A DNA stretch of 64,000 nucleotides, from assembly GCA_963682055.1 (NCBI GenBank), contig OY821746.1, positions 29,330,481-29,394,480 on the forward strand. The letters are read 5' to 3'. Under the pieces are notes generated by a model. The model worked only from the letters and a program-made list of their open reading frames with translations. It searched no databases and had not been told where the DNA came from. The position numbers and the translations under genes were made by a program. This document shows positions 1 to 11,677 of this stretch, piece by piece (positions within the stretch are counted from its first letter, which is position 1; the number at the start of each line of letters is the position of its first letter). This stretch comes from Primula veris (taxonomy: Eukaryota > Streptophyta > Magnoliopsida > Ericales > Primulaceae).

Positions 1-1456
1 ACTTTTTTCTAAAAATCAATATACCAAATTATTTTCCCAAAAGCTGATGCCAAACAATTCTCAGATTCATCGAATTGCTATTAAATTTATCTAAAAGCAA
101 ACCAATATTAAGTGGGACTAAGGGTAAAGTCAACAACAATATTGAGAAAAACAAGTTCAGAAGAAATAATGCTACTAATTAATACTACTCTTAACATAAA
201 TAGTCAAATATAAAAACCAAAATCCTAACAAGAAAATCACAACATTACGTGCCAAACTATCTAGCATCATATTTTAGAAATAACACAATTAATAAAAAAA
301 AGATTAAAAACCCTTGTCCAGTTTTTAATTTAAATCAAGAATTCAATGATTTTGGCAAGTTTATAGAATTAAAGACGGTTCTATAAAACATTCAAGAAAG
401 TGTTGCCACAAAATAATTCAGAAACAAATAAATATACATGTTATATAGTCCTACTAAAACTCTAGAAAAATGTTAAATTGTAATTTCAAGTAAACAAAAG
501 GGTAATCTTGTCTATATAACAGCGCACGTGGCCTCACCTAAACTAACTCCAAAAATATACCCATTAAAAATTACTATTTTACCCCTCAAAACAGATCCAT
601 ATTATGTTCCGGATTATACATACATACAAAACCAATACATATTGAGAAAGCTAGATGGAAAAAATAAAATCACCTGAAAACCAACAAAGCTGGGATTTAT
701 TTCTCTGATTCTGTTCACAACATTATTTTATTTTTTAAAATATTTCGGAAGTGTGCCATCAGGAAATATAAAGATATATGCATACATAGAGAGAGAATGT
801 GGATTTATTTGTTTTGCTTGAGTTTGAAAAAAATAGGTTCCATAATTTATAGAAACGCGAGAATTAACTAATTGACCAAAATGCCCTTTATTGTAACCAT
901 CATGTGCTACGTGAACATGAGTGGACTTTTTGTTAATCAACTAGTGATTGGTAATAATTGATTTTAAAAATTTACTTATGCCTTTTATTATAGAATCCAG
1001 TGGAGATTGATTCCTGAGTCATTACCACCTCAGTTGCGGATTTTTTGTTGCGGCTAAATTTTTTTATCTCGTCAGAGCAACAAAAATCACACGAAGAAAA
1101 AAATCTAGTAAAAAAAATCAGCTCAATTAGTTAAAATAACAAATCCCTTCTAACTGTAGAACGAGATCCTCTAAAAAAAACCGTATAACGAGATCATTGT
1201 GTTATTGTTCAAGTTTAATATTTTTTGTATATAGTTTCCAGACCACAATGATGTCGTTTTTCAAAAAAGTTATATACTTTTTGAGGCCTCGATGCGCTAA
1301 ACCGTACTAAAAATATTGGGTGGCGCCCTAAAGCATTTTCTGAATTGTCAATGCGCTAAACCGTCTCTGGTAGAATGTCGTTAAAGACAACTGAAGTAAC
1401 TGGATGATAAATTTGATCAAAATCATGAACGTTTTTAAATAAAATCAAATGTATTG
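1..1456. other. AT-rich intergenic DNA
   Basis: I see no supportable gene here. The only open frame, on the minus strand at 728-940, is short, has no recognisable motif and lies in AT-rich sequence. A small direct repeat containing GATGCGCTAAACCGT occurs around 1291 and 1349. Confidence 0.6.
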
Positions 1457-1894
1457 CGCTACAAAAAGAAATTAATACTTAAAGGAAAATACTTTTGGAT
1501 ACATCCAAATTTTGTCTCTAAATATATAAATTTTCGGGATAAAAATAATATTTTAGACACAAAAATTAATTTTTATCCCTAAATCTAATTTTTAGACACA
1601 TGATTTGGAAAAAAAATTGTCTGCAAAAACAATCACATACGAATATAAGCAGACAATTAAATTTGCCTCCAAATATTTTTTAAGACGAAATTAAATTGTC
1701 TTCTTATATGCGTGTGAAATTGTCTTTGGAGACGAAATGTTTTTCAAATTATGTGCATAAAAGTTAGATTTTGTAACAAACGAATTGTTTTTTTTGTCTA
1801 AAAGACTATTTTTATCTCTAAAAGTTAATATTTAGAGATAAATTTTGATTATCTCTAAATAAATTGTGTAATAATATTTAAGTTTGTTATAGTG
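1457..1894. mobile_element. CACTA-like non-autonomous element
   Basis: The right end reads CACTATAACAAACTTAAATA on the minus strand (ending at 1894). The left end reads CGCTACAAAAAGAAATTAAT (from 1457). Between them are many direct and inverted copies of a subterminal motif of the TCTCTAAAT / TAGAGATA / GAGACAAA type, which is usual in En/Spm (CACTA) elements. There is no coding capacity. No matching 3-bp TSD is visible and the left terminus is mutated (CGCTA rather than CACTA), so the boundaries are approximate. Confidence 0.5.
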
Positions 1895-2610
1895 GGGGTG
1901 ATCAATTTATTCTCATTTTATTTATTATATGTAACTTTCTTTTGTGTGAGATTAGTAAACGACCTTTTTACTAGTGGGTTTTTGATAAGTTAAGCAAGTG
2001 GTGCATATATAGAGAGCGCCTTTATACTAATGGTAATTTTTTTAAGCCCGTTTATCTCTTTTCCAAAAGACAAATTATTTACCCACTTTTATATAAAATT
2101 ATCACATTTCAGCGTTTCGTGGTTGAAAATTGCTTAAAAGAGTTCAAAAAATTATGGCGTTAATGTATATTGTTTTGCGTGAAGTATTCATTGGCATGTT
2201 ATTTTTAAAAAGAGTGAGTAATTAACTTATAAATTAAGTAACATGTAAATCCACCCAAGGACACGTCTCACACAGTCACATCTCCTGAAATGGACCCATA
2301 TATATATATATATAGCATATTCTCGTGAAAATGTCAACTCAATCGTCGTAGGTAGGATGCACATTGCACCCACAATAAAATGAGGAAACATAAACGTCAA
2401 TGGTGCATATGGTAGAAAATTAAATTAAATGAAAAAATCCGTACAATTCCTGTAGCAGAATGGCATCTTTTTTATAGTGATCTTCCGAAAATCACATATA
2501 AAGTTTCTATGTAAATCGTTTTTTTTTTTCTTTCTGTGTAAATCTTATCTACGCATCTATTTTATAATTAAACAATAGGAGTAGTAAATTAAAAACCGTG
2601 TAATTAAATA
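1895..2610. other. AT-rich intergenic DNA with TA microsatellite
   Basis: No gene is visible. A short (TA)n run lies at about 2298-2315. Confidence 0.6.
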
Positions 2611-2846
2611 CTCACACCGTCGCATAACAATAGTCTATTACGAAACTACGTGTCAAGCTTGACCGGATAATGACGTGTACCAAGATTGTCGAAATAAAAA
2701 AATTTAAAACTTAATCATATGGATCAAAAGTTCAATTATATTATTAGATTTTAAACTTTTTATTTCATCAATTTTAATACAATTTATTCCCCGATCAAAC
2801 TTATCACATGTTTTGGTAATGGACTGTTATTTTAGAACGGAATGAC
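2611..2846. mobile_element. Stowaway-like MITE, copy 1
   Basis: The 236-bp element is flanked by TA on both sides (2609-2610 and 2847-2848), as in Tc1/mariner Stowaway MITEs. The left end CTCACACCGTCGCATAACAA resembles the reverse complement of the right end, GTCATTCCGTTCTAAAATAA. The interior shares ATTACGAAACTA, GTGTACCAAGATTGTCGAAA-type blocks and overall layout with the element at 3396-3630, so the two belong to one family. It has no coding capacity. Confidence 0.65.
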
Positions 2847-3395
2847 TATGTTTTTAATTGAAGTATCTCAAAATCATGTTATCGGCAAATGATGTTGCCC
2901 ACTATTTAGCTAAATTAGCAACAGATAATGTAACTTACGTTAGGTCCGTAATTTTGAAAGACTCGTTTTAAAAATCTCTATTTTCAAAAAAAAAAAAAAA
3001 ATTATGGGGTGAGAAGTAAATGCATTAATTGGTGGTTAAGGGCAGAATCCATTATTCAAGGGAATATTTTCTAAATTTTATTATCATTTATTATTTGGAG
3101 TATTTGAAAATATATATATAAAAGCGATAATGTCAAAATGAGATATATCTATATAATCAATAACCGATCGAGTAAGTTATTTTTCAAACCCATCTTTATA
3201 GTAAGAGAAGCAAGTATTTTCCGAAGCAGTGACGAAATCAGAAATTGTAATTAGGAGCGGTCAATCACTATAAATTGAAATTCTCAATTGGAAGAAAAAA
3301 AATATCTTACCGACTTGTCGAATTGCATGTACAACCGGTTCCCTTATATTATTTTGTTATGTGCAAAATAAAAAAAAGACTCCCTATGAAATATA

Positions 3396-3630
3396 CTCTA
3401 TTCGTTCTCATTTAATTGTGTATTACGAAACTAGGTGCAATTTTAACCGGCTTATAGCTTGTATTAAAATTGTCGAAATGAATTTTTTTTAAATCTTATC
3501 ATAAAATTTAACATTTGAACTATATGATTAATTTTTAAAAAAATTCATTCCCACAATTTTGATATTAGTTATTGGTCAGTTAAAATTGTACGTAATTTCG
3601 TAATGAACAATTAAATATGAACGGAGTGAG
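3396..3630. mobile_element. Stowaway-like MITE, copy 2
   Basis: This 235-bp element has the left end CTCTATTCGTTCTCATTTAA and a right end that reads CTCACTCCGTTCATATTTAA on the minus strand. TA precedes the left end (3394-3395). The expected right TA is CA here, probably a later mutation. The interior is homologous to the 2611-2846 copy, including ATTACGAAACTAGGTG and ATTGTCGAAATGAA. Confidence 0.65.
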
Positions 3631-4552
3631 CAAATTTTTAGACTCTAAAATGCTATGAACGGATATAGATTCGCATTTTAATTGTGTTTGATTCAAAGAA
3701 AATACAAAGAAATGTTAAAAATATATTTCGACATTGAAGTCCAGAAAGATACCATGCATTGACCTTGGAGAACTTCTAAGATTTGGATAACCTTTTGAGG
3801 TTGTTCACACAAATAATTTCACATTATTTATGTATTTCTCCACCAAGTTTGACTTTAGATTTGGGGTCCAATAATGGAGGAAGGTTACTGTATTAAAAAG
3901 AAAACTAGTCTTAAAACGCATATTTGAAAAGATTAAAATATAACAAATAAATTGTTCAGTTCTGGCCTAAGCCTAAAGCTTGAAAACTAAAAACAGTGTT
4001 TTCGCGTCATTGCTTTGAAAACACACCTAAAACGAAAAAAAAAAAAAACTAATTTATTTAAAAAAAAACATATGTTATCACAAAAATATATAGTCTCATA
4101 AATTAATAAAAAAAAATAAGCGTAACTCGATAGTGCATTGTTATATTAGAAATACTCATGAGTAAAATCTGTTAATATTAATTATTCATAGTGTTTTGGA
4201 CTAATATATATGTATTTACGTTGTTTTGTTTTTTTTAATAAAATTTATGTTTTTAGCATCGGAAATTATGCTTGATAAATCTCTCATGAAAACGCTTCAA
4301 CAATATTAAAGTATGAAAATGCAACACCTATCTATTTCAGCTTGCCAAATAAAAGGTCACAATAATATAGTCTGACTTTTTGTTCATTCGAAACAAAGTT
4401 CGACAAAGACACATTCATATATAAAAGGTGATCATAAATGATAATCTGATCGACACCTTATCCACTTATAAGTCTTCTCTCCCACGTTCATACAAGAAGG
4501 TGATAATATCTCTTCTCTTTCAAAGTTAGAAAAGTTCCTCGTTTTAGCACCG
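3631..4552. other. AT-rich intergenic DNA
   Basis: I see no gene, RNA gene or clear repeat boundary in this stretch. Confidence 0.6.

Positions 4553-4600
<48 letters not shown>
4553..4600. repeat. (TA)n microsatellite
   Basis: A nearly uninterrupted TA dinucleotide run of about 45 bases follows a GTATGTATATA lead-in. Confidence 0.9.
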
Positions 4601-4602
<2 letters not shown>

Positions 4603-5356
4603 TTTAAATTTAAAAATTATTTAAATTTTATCCTTACGTCCTCCCCATGATAATTGACTATTTTATAATATAATGCAACTATATCCAAATTCTTCTTCCA
4701 TCCCTCATTGGTACAGTTCAATAAGTGTCTTAATCGTTAAATTGGTGAAGCTAGTGGTATTGATAATCATGGACGATTCATCCAATTTCACATCCAAATT
4801 CTCCGAGACACCGGAAAAGAAAATTAAGCATGAAATACGGTCTTTCTTAGGGTTTTCTTAGGGTTTTATATTTGTGAGTAAACTTCCAAATGAGAAAAAT
4901 ATTAGCATTGAAGAAAGTTTATGCAAGCAGTAAAGGGTATTTAAACTTTGTTGAAGTTTTCTTAGACTTGGATGAAAACTAAAGTAAAACTATTTTCAGT
5001 CGGAGATAGCCATAAATAAGTACTTGTAACTACTAAAATTAACCTTATTGTAAGTGATAAAGTAGCAACTAATAAGTAAGAATGACTCTCTCCCTCAAAA
5101 ACTATCGCTTCTTATCATCACCCCTAACCCACATCCGTATTGGGGTAAGGGTGGTGTTTTCAACGCCCCTCTATCCTTGGGGTCATACCGCGATATCCAA
5201 TCTTCTAGCTCTTTTCCTTTGGATCCGGATTATTTTTCTTCTACCCTTTGTCCTTTTCTCCACCAGTGATCTCTTCTTTTCAGAGGGGAGTATATCTAAT
5301 ACTTCTAACCTCTCCGATCTCGTGCTAACTTATGGCCCTAAGATTTATTCCGGATT
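4601..5356. other. Intergenic DNA with a low-confidence open frame
   Basis: A 145-codon plus-strand frame (5082-5519) runs through a somewhat GC-richer patch. The predicted peptide has no recognisable domain, and its downstream half is coded by the GGGGTTTT tract, so I do not call a gene. A shorter frame at 4673-4861 is also unsupported. Confidence 0.5.
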
Positions 5357-5389
5357 GGGGTTTTGGGGTTTTGGGGTTTTGGGGTTTTT
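5357..5389 (+). repeat. GGGGTTTT tandem tract (G4 potential)
   Basis: Four GGGG runs at 5357, 5365, 5373 and 5381 are each separated by TTTT. The tract meets the usual pattern for an intramolecular G-quadruplex on the plus strand. It is not the common plant telomere repeat (TTTAGGG). Confidence 0.85.
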
Positions 5390-6049
5390 AAGGTTAGATC
5401 CGGTAGGTTGGATTTTGGTGCGTTGCGACTCTCCACAGAGTCCCGCGGGATTATTCCAACTAAATATATATATAAATTCATCGCATGCATCGATGACTGA
5501 ATGTTTCGTTAAGACCTAAGTCAGATTTTTATCAAGGTTTTGTTTCTAAAGAAAGTAATGTCGATGTGATCAACGGTAAGAAAGTTATAAAATAGTCTTC
5601 TTGGATTTTTCCAAGACTATTGAGTTCAACTCATTAACAACAAAAATATCATCAATTGCTGCTACAAAAATGTGAAAAAAATTGTAAGTTTTCGATGTGT
5701 GCTCAAGAATAGACAGAAATGAAGGATTACTGTTTATTACTTAGCACTATAAGCTTTTGTTTAATGTAATAAGGTTGTTACAAACATTTATTATCAATGA
5801 AAGAGTGGGATTAACCACCAATATTATATAAATAAATAATAACCTAATTGTAAGTGATAGTTGGATGGGGAATTTGTAATGAATTGCCAAGCTGACCTTA
5901 ATTATTCTAGAATATTAACAAGCACTTGATTGAAGTATTATTTTGCAGTTTCAATCCACAATGATTAATTAACAAGTTAAGGTGTGATTGTATACTCGAA
6001 AGTCCAAACAACCTTTGCCATACTTGAAAGATCCAATAACTGTAGCTAA
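5390..6049. other. AT-rich intergenic DNA
   Basis: No supportable gene or element boundary is visible here. Confidence 0.55.
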
Positions 6050-6798
6050 GAGGGGTGGACGCGGTTCGGTTTGATACATGTTGAGGCCAACACAAACTAA
6101 ACAACGTAAAAAATGAACGGTTCGGTTTGATACGGATTGGTAAAATTTTAAATTACAAATCAACCCAACCCAATCCATTTTAAGCGGTTTAGGAGCGGGT
6201 TGGGTTTGCGGTTTGTTCATTTTAGTTCTTAAACTTAAATTAAATGCAAATTCAACCCAAAAATAGAAAAATGAAACTCAAAAAAATAAATGTCAAAAAC
6301 CTCAAAATTAAACATTCACAAACTAAAATATAGTAGCATAATACATGCACAAGACTAATAAATTGACATAACATTTTTTATTCATGTTCATTACGCCGCT
6401 AAAATAATATCAAAACAAGCAATAAAAATTAAACATTCGACATAAAACCATAAAATAGTCAAACAACTTAAAGTTGTAAATTGAAAGATAGTGTAAGCCG
6501 AAATCTTAGGTGCTTGATCGATCACAATCTATTGGGGTTAAATGGTTTATTATGTATATTTGATTATCCATATGTATATTTTATCATTCATATGTATATT
6601 TAACTAATTTATATTTTTTACGGTTCGACGATTTGGCCCGCGGTTTGAAAATTTTAACCCGAACCAATCCGCTTATAATAAATGAGGTGCGGTTTGATTC
6701 GGGTTGATATTTTAAAAACTTCAACCCAGCCTAACCCGTGGCGAGTTGGTTTGGATTGCGGTTTGGGACGGTTTGGTCTTGGTTTTTACCCACCGCTA
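6050..6798. mobile_element. hAT-like non-autonomous element (degraded)
   Basis: The left end GAGGGGTGGACGCGGTTCGG and the minus-strand right end TAGCGGTGGGTAAAAACC match the TAGRGGTGGG-type termini of plant hAT MITEs. The flanking 8-mers GTAGCTAA and TTAGCTAG agree at six of eight positions, consistent with a decayed 8-bp target duplication. Both arms are built from inverted copies of GGTTTGG/AACCC-like words. There is no transposase. Confidence 0.5.
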
Positions 6799-8180
6799 TT
6801 AGCTAGTATCTAATTGACGTAGCCAATTTATCTTTGGGAATTTTGTTTTTTGTCCAAATCTGTGAACCAATTTGGACGGTTTACAATTTACAAAATCGTT
6901 CATGGGTAGTACAGGTCAAAGTATAATAAGAGAGTTTCGAAATGGGACAAAGTTTGTATATATAAGACCGACAATTGGTGTCAAAGATATTAGTTTGTAA
7001 AATTGGGTCAATATTTGATTTCCGGAATGGGACAATAACCATCCCACGTCTACAAGAAATGGAAAATTTTCAGAGTTCAAAACCATTTTCAAGCACTAGT
7101 AATTGGGCCTCTTGGGATAAACGTCTTCATGGCATCGTCTTTTTTCATTTCACACACAAGCTGACTGCGTCTCGTGCCTCACAGTTCAGTGCGGTGTACA
7201 AGCACTCGCGTGAGCCGGATATGTGTCACTTCTTGATTCGCTACTGAGCGGTTATAATTGTTGGAACAGACTGTTGCTATCTGGCCCCATGCGAGAATTT
7301 ACCCTTTCAGTTGCATGTAAAAAATATTTTCATTGAAAGAACTAATTTTGTAATGTATTTTCCTGTGATATATTATGATACGTAATATCCTATAACTATT
7401 TTTACAAATTGCCTTAATATGGGTAATATTTAAATAAGTTCATCATTATATAATTTTCATTTGTTTTCAGATGCGGATCCTGAATCCAAACGAGGAGGAG
7501 GAATTAACTAAACTACGATTTTTTTAACATGTAATTTTTATCCTAAAGTCTATCGCAATGTAAGTAGTAAAAATATAGATTATAGTAAAAGTAATTAATA
7601 TACTTTTGTATAAACGGTATAATCGTAAAAATATTCGAACTCATGAACTCTAGCACTTAAAACTATTACTTATCCACTAGGCTAGCTATGACTATAAATA
7701 AAATTATATTTACATTAAGTATTATATATTTAAAAGACTTATATATATATGTATTTTTTTTTAATAACGGCTCTATTATTATTTTCAAACAACAAACTCT
7801 TCTATTGGATAGATCCCCATAATGGTCATTAAGAATCATGGCAAAACAGCAAACTGTGATATTAATCATAGAAAAAAAAAACTTGGAATAATAAGGTACT
7901 AACGCTGCTTTCTTAGGAAAAAACTAACATAACCTATTATCATAAAGCCTAATAGCCAAGAAATGAATTCAAAAAACTCTTCCTTATACCGTCTAACCTT
8001 ATTGCTCCCACAAAAACAGATCAGATATGAACTAAGGTGAGTAATTTTTTTTAAACACAAAGTCCCAAACTACTAAGATTTAGAAACAACTCATTTTAGC
8101 AATATCCTTAAAAGCAGTTTAGCTAGAAAAGCACATTAAAAGAGTGAAAGTCACCCATTCTAATTACGGTCTATAAGAGT
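6799..8180. other. Intergenic DNA without a clear gene
   Basis: The open frame at 6975-7247 (plus, 90 codons) has no recognisable motif. The rest is AT-rich. I see nothing supportable. Confidence 0.5.
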
Positions 8181-8729
8181 TTAATTCCTAAAAGAAGGGG
8201 TGCCATTTTGATCTAATCTGTAAACAGTAATGAGTTTTTTAGGCAAATGGTCAGGGTTGTCCATGATTATCTCAGCTCCATTTGCTCCCATATTTGCAAG
8301 GTCATCTGCTGTTTGATTTTGCTCTCTGTACACATGATAAAAGTCATTACAAATTAAGCCTAGAAGCATGCTAATATCTTCCCAAATTCCTTAGAATTTT
8401 AAGCCTGGTTTAATACATTTGTTCCACCAGTTTACAATGGTTTTAGAATCTGATTCTACTATAATGTCAAATAAATTCATACCATAACACATGATCAAGC
8501 CATTATATAGAGCCAAGAGCTCTGCCATCATGCTAGAGTCATATTTTTTATGAAAAAAAAAGGCCTTGACCATCTTACATTTACAATCTCTGATCACACC
8601 ACCATTACCTGAGCCACCTGAGCTAGCTGAACCATCCACATTTAATTTGAGCCTACCTGAAAGAGGACATTTCCAACTCACAAGAGTGGGAATTTTAGTT
8701 CTACAATATATGTATAAACACTTCAAAAA
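8181..8729 (-). pseudogene. RNase H domain remnant (LINE-type), one in-frame stop
   Basis: Two minus-strand open stretches (8726 down to 8391, and 8369 down to 8181) lie in the same frame and are separated by a TAA at 8391-8393. Together they form a plant RNase H-like domain of the kind found at the end of LINE ORF2 proteins or as stand-alone proteins. The four expected acidic positions are visible: D in LNVDGSA, E in MAELLALYNGL, D in VESDSK, and D in QTADDLANMG downstream of the stop. A tryptophan-rich lead-in (LVSWKCPLSGRLKLNVDG) is typical. No reverse transcriptase is visible upstream (above 8730). I take it as a truncated retroelement piece or a dead stand-alone gene. If the TAA lies in an intron, a functional gene is possible but unproven. 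Confidence 0.65.
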
Positions 8730-10109
8730 ACCAAAAAAAAATATTTTTTAATTTTTGTTCCGGGCTGAGAGGGGCGATCGGCTCCTTTCACATACAAGGA
8801 TCCACCCCTATTTGTTTTACATAAGAAAATCAATTGAATTGCGGTTCTACCGCAAGAACCATGCATGTTTGAATGGTAGAATACCCATGAAATATCAAAT
8901 ACATCTTTTAAGCGTATAATTAGGATCATATAACATAACGCAAATTGCCAAACACATGGGACTGCACAAGTTTTTTTTTATGGATTCTTGGTATGGAAAT
9001 TTTATTAGAATTCCGTTTTGTTTTTTTTCTTTTAAGCATCTTATTTAGTCAAATACGATGCTTAAATAAATTACCAAAAAAAAGAAGGCTAAATAATCAT
9101 CAACATGCATAACTTTTTATAGCAATATCATATGTCGAGACTTTATGAAATTCATTTCCCCCAACAATTAATTCGGGTTTTTCAAAGAAATAATCGTTTC
9201 AAAACCATAAATCATTAAATCGGTCTTAAATATATTTTCTAATATGTACAAAGTTAAAGTTAGCATTTAGTACTGTTTATAGTCATTCCTCTCCACTCGA
9301 TCTTTTATGCATGCCTGATCTCCATTTTCGATATATATATGTGGGAGATTAGAATTGTAGGTTTTATATATAAGACCTAATTGTCTCCAATAATCTTACC
9401 AAATTATATATAATCTATGAGTATATACATTTTACCTCTCAAAAGAGCAACACTCATTCTTACATGTGGTACGTATTTCAGATATTTGTAACGAAGTCTT
9501 GAGGGTATTGTTCAAAGAATATGTAATTTAATTTTAGTTTTCATTTACAAATTTTTCTAATATTTCTTTTTCTATGATTTTTTTACTAGTAAGGATTGTA
9601 TTTTAATTTAATTATACTTATAACTTTTGCAAATGAGCTATTCTAGTAATACATAACATACATGGGTCCTTGTTACAATCTTGATGGTGTGTTTTGAGTG
9701 AAGTTCTTAAAGTGCATAGATTGATGCTTTTATTCCTTATGCTAAAAAAATTGAAGTTTGGCAGATGTCAACTTGGTCAAAATTACTTATACTCTATGTT
9801 ACAGTATATTATTGGTTGTTCAGGCTAAAGAATATTTCAAACTTATTTCAATATACTTTTTTAAGAGTGAATACCGATTATGTAAGCCTTTATACAATGT
9901 TAAAGGGGTGGAAATCGGGAGATTGTTGATATTCAGAAAAGTCGATATCAGATGGATCTAATATCATGTTTAAGGCGTAGTTTGCATTAGAAGTGTAGTG
10001 CTTATCATATTTCACAAAAGATAAGGTGATAATGTTGTTAAGAAAAAATAGCAAGTGTTATGCAAGTGTTGAGTCTAGTATATATCTGATTTATGTTTCT
10101 CTTATACAG
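8730..10109. other. AT-rich DNA, possible upstream part of an unrecognised gene
   Basis: No clear exon. A segment after the acceptor-like CAG at about 9824 could be an exon (it begins AKEYFKLI and ends near a GTAAGC), but its frame is not linked to anything. Confidence 0.3.
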
Positions 10110-10189
10110 GACCAGAACGAGAAGGGGTCAATATTTTTCAAAGAACCAAAGAGATCTAATCGTTGTTCATTTCATTTCAAGATAGACTG
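10110..10189 (+). CDS. Possible isolated exon of an unrecognised gene
   Basis: The 80-bp stretch is bounded by a pyrimidine-rich acceptor ending TATACAG (10109) and a GTAAGA donor (10190). Only one of three frames is open (DQNEKGSIFFKEPKRSN and onward). The exon would end in phase 2. I could not find a partner exon with matching phase. It may be an upstream exon of the gene represented at 17386-18927, in which case the copia element sits in its intron, but this is inference. Confidence 0.25.
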
Positions 10190-10562
10190 GTAAGAATTTT
10201 ATGTTGGAAACTTGGATCTGCCTCCGTTATTAATAAGAATCACTCGTGATTTTCTAGAAAATATTATAGTAATAGTTTGTAAGAAACTGATATATGGTAA
10301 GTGCATATAATAATTTTCTGAATAATCGAAATCAAGCAAGGGCATGACGATCGAGAAAAAGAAAGAAAAAATTAAAATGAATACTAGAATGTTGATTGGT
10401 GTCTTAGCTAGGAGTAGTTCACATGGGCAACAATTTAACCGAATAAAACTTAATTATCACCAAAAGCAAGGGAATCATTATTTTTTAAAAGGGTAAACGG
10501 ACTGAAAAATGTAAATAGTTGAAGAAGCAATTGCCTCGAACAAGTTTAAGATACACAAATAC

Positions 10563-11677
10563 TGTTGGTTTTGTTGTACGTAAAAGCAATAATTTAAAAT
10601 GCAATGACTAAAAGGAAATAAACAATTTTATTTCTATAATGGAATGTGACTCTATTACAAATTCCGACACTTGCAGAAAGTAAATGCAATTAATTAAAAT
10701 TCCAGACATAATAATATAAGTTATTAAACTGCTGGACTGGTTTGTAATTAAACGAAACTGTCAGACAGAATAGTATAATTACTAAACTGCTGGACTATTT
10801 GTTAATTAAAATAAACTGCCAAACAGAATAGTATAATTACTAAACTGCTGGACTATTTCTGGAATTAAATAAAATTACAGGACTGGAAAGTAAATTACAG
10901 AACAGAATAGAAATTACAGAAAAGAAAAGGACTGAAATGAAATTACAGAACAGGAAAATAAATTACATAATTGAAATGTACAGAATATGAAATTGCGGAA
11001 ATGTAAAGACGGAATAAAAAATGCAGGAAAAATAAATAAACGAGGCGACTGTTTAACAGTCTGCCCTTAACCGATATTCGCCTAACCACCTTTGAGGTTT
11101 CTGGTTATGTTTGACGCTTCGATCCCAAGGTACAACGTCTCGAATGACTCGCCGAAAACTGGCGACGAGTCAAGGTCGAGCTGTTGATGAGTGGCTCTCT
11201 CTGGCTAAAATGTAATGCTTCTGTTTTGAGAGATGATATATGCTCTTGTGTTTTATTTCAGAATGTTATATCTTTGACCTGTGGGGGGGTCTGCCTATTT
11301 ATAGGCTGGCTGAGTATCTCATCCATTAAAGTCACTTTACTACTGTCAGTTTTTCGAAATTCGAAACTGCAGTATTAACTTTGCAATGAATTCATATTTA
11401 TTGCAACAGTTACCGCTTTGCTGGAAATTTTCCCGAGCAGGAAATTTTTCCGAGCTGGAAATTTTGCAAGAGCAGAACACTTGGCCGAGCAGGACACTTT
11501 GGCCGAGCAGGACACTTGGCCGAGCTGGAGCACTTTCCCCCCGAGGAGGAGCTCTTTTCCCGAGTAGGAGCTCTTTTCCCGAGGAGGAGTTCTTTCCCCC
11601 GAGGAGGAGCTCTTTCCCCCGAGGAGGAGCTCTTTTCCCCGAGGAGGAGCTCTTTTCCCGAGGAGGAGCTCTTTCTT
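10563..11677 (-). repeat. Copia 3' LTR, truncated at its U3 end
   Basis: This stretch aligns with the right LTR (14973 onward) from TGTTGG through the TATA region to the GAGGAGGAGCTC minisatellite. It then passes directly into reverse transcriptase coding sequence at about 11677. The outer part of U3 present in the other LTR (about 16046-16326) is absent. The TATA sequence CTATAAATAG (minus strand) is at 11295-11304. Seven units of the roughly 19-bp minisatellite lie at about 11538-11672, against five in the other LTR. Confidence 0.9.

Noticed and set aside
5357..5389. Old telomere or ciliate-type telomere
   Set aside because: Only four units and a GGGGTTTT motif rather than TTTAGGG. A local repeat is simpler.
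5082..5519. 145-codon plus-strand frame
   Set aside because: No domain is recognisable and the second half is coded by the GGGGTTTT tract. Treated as chance.
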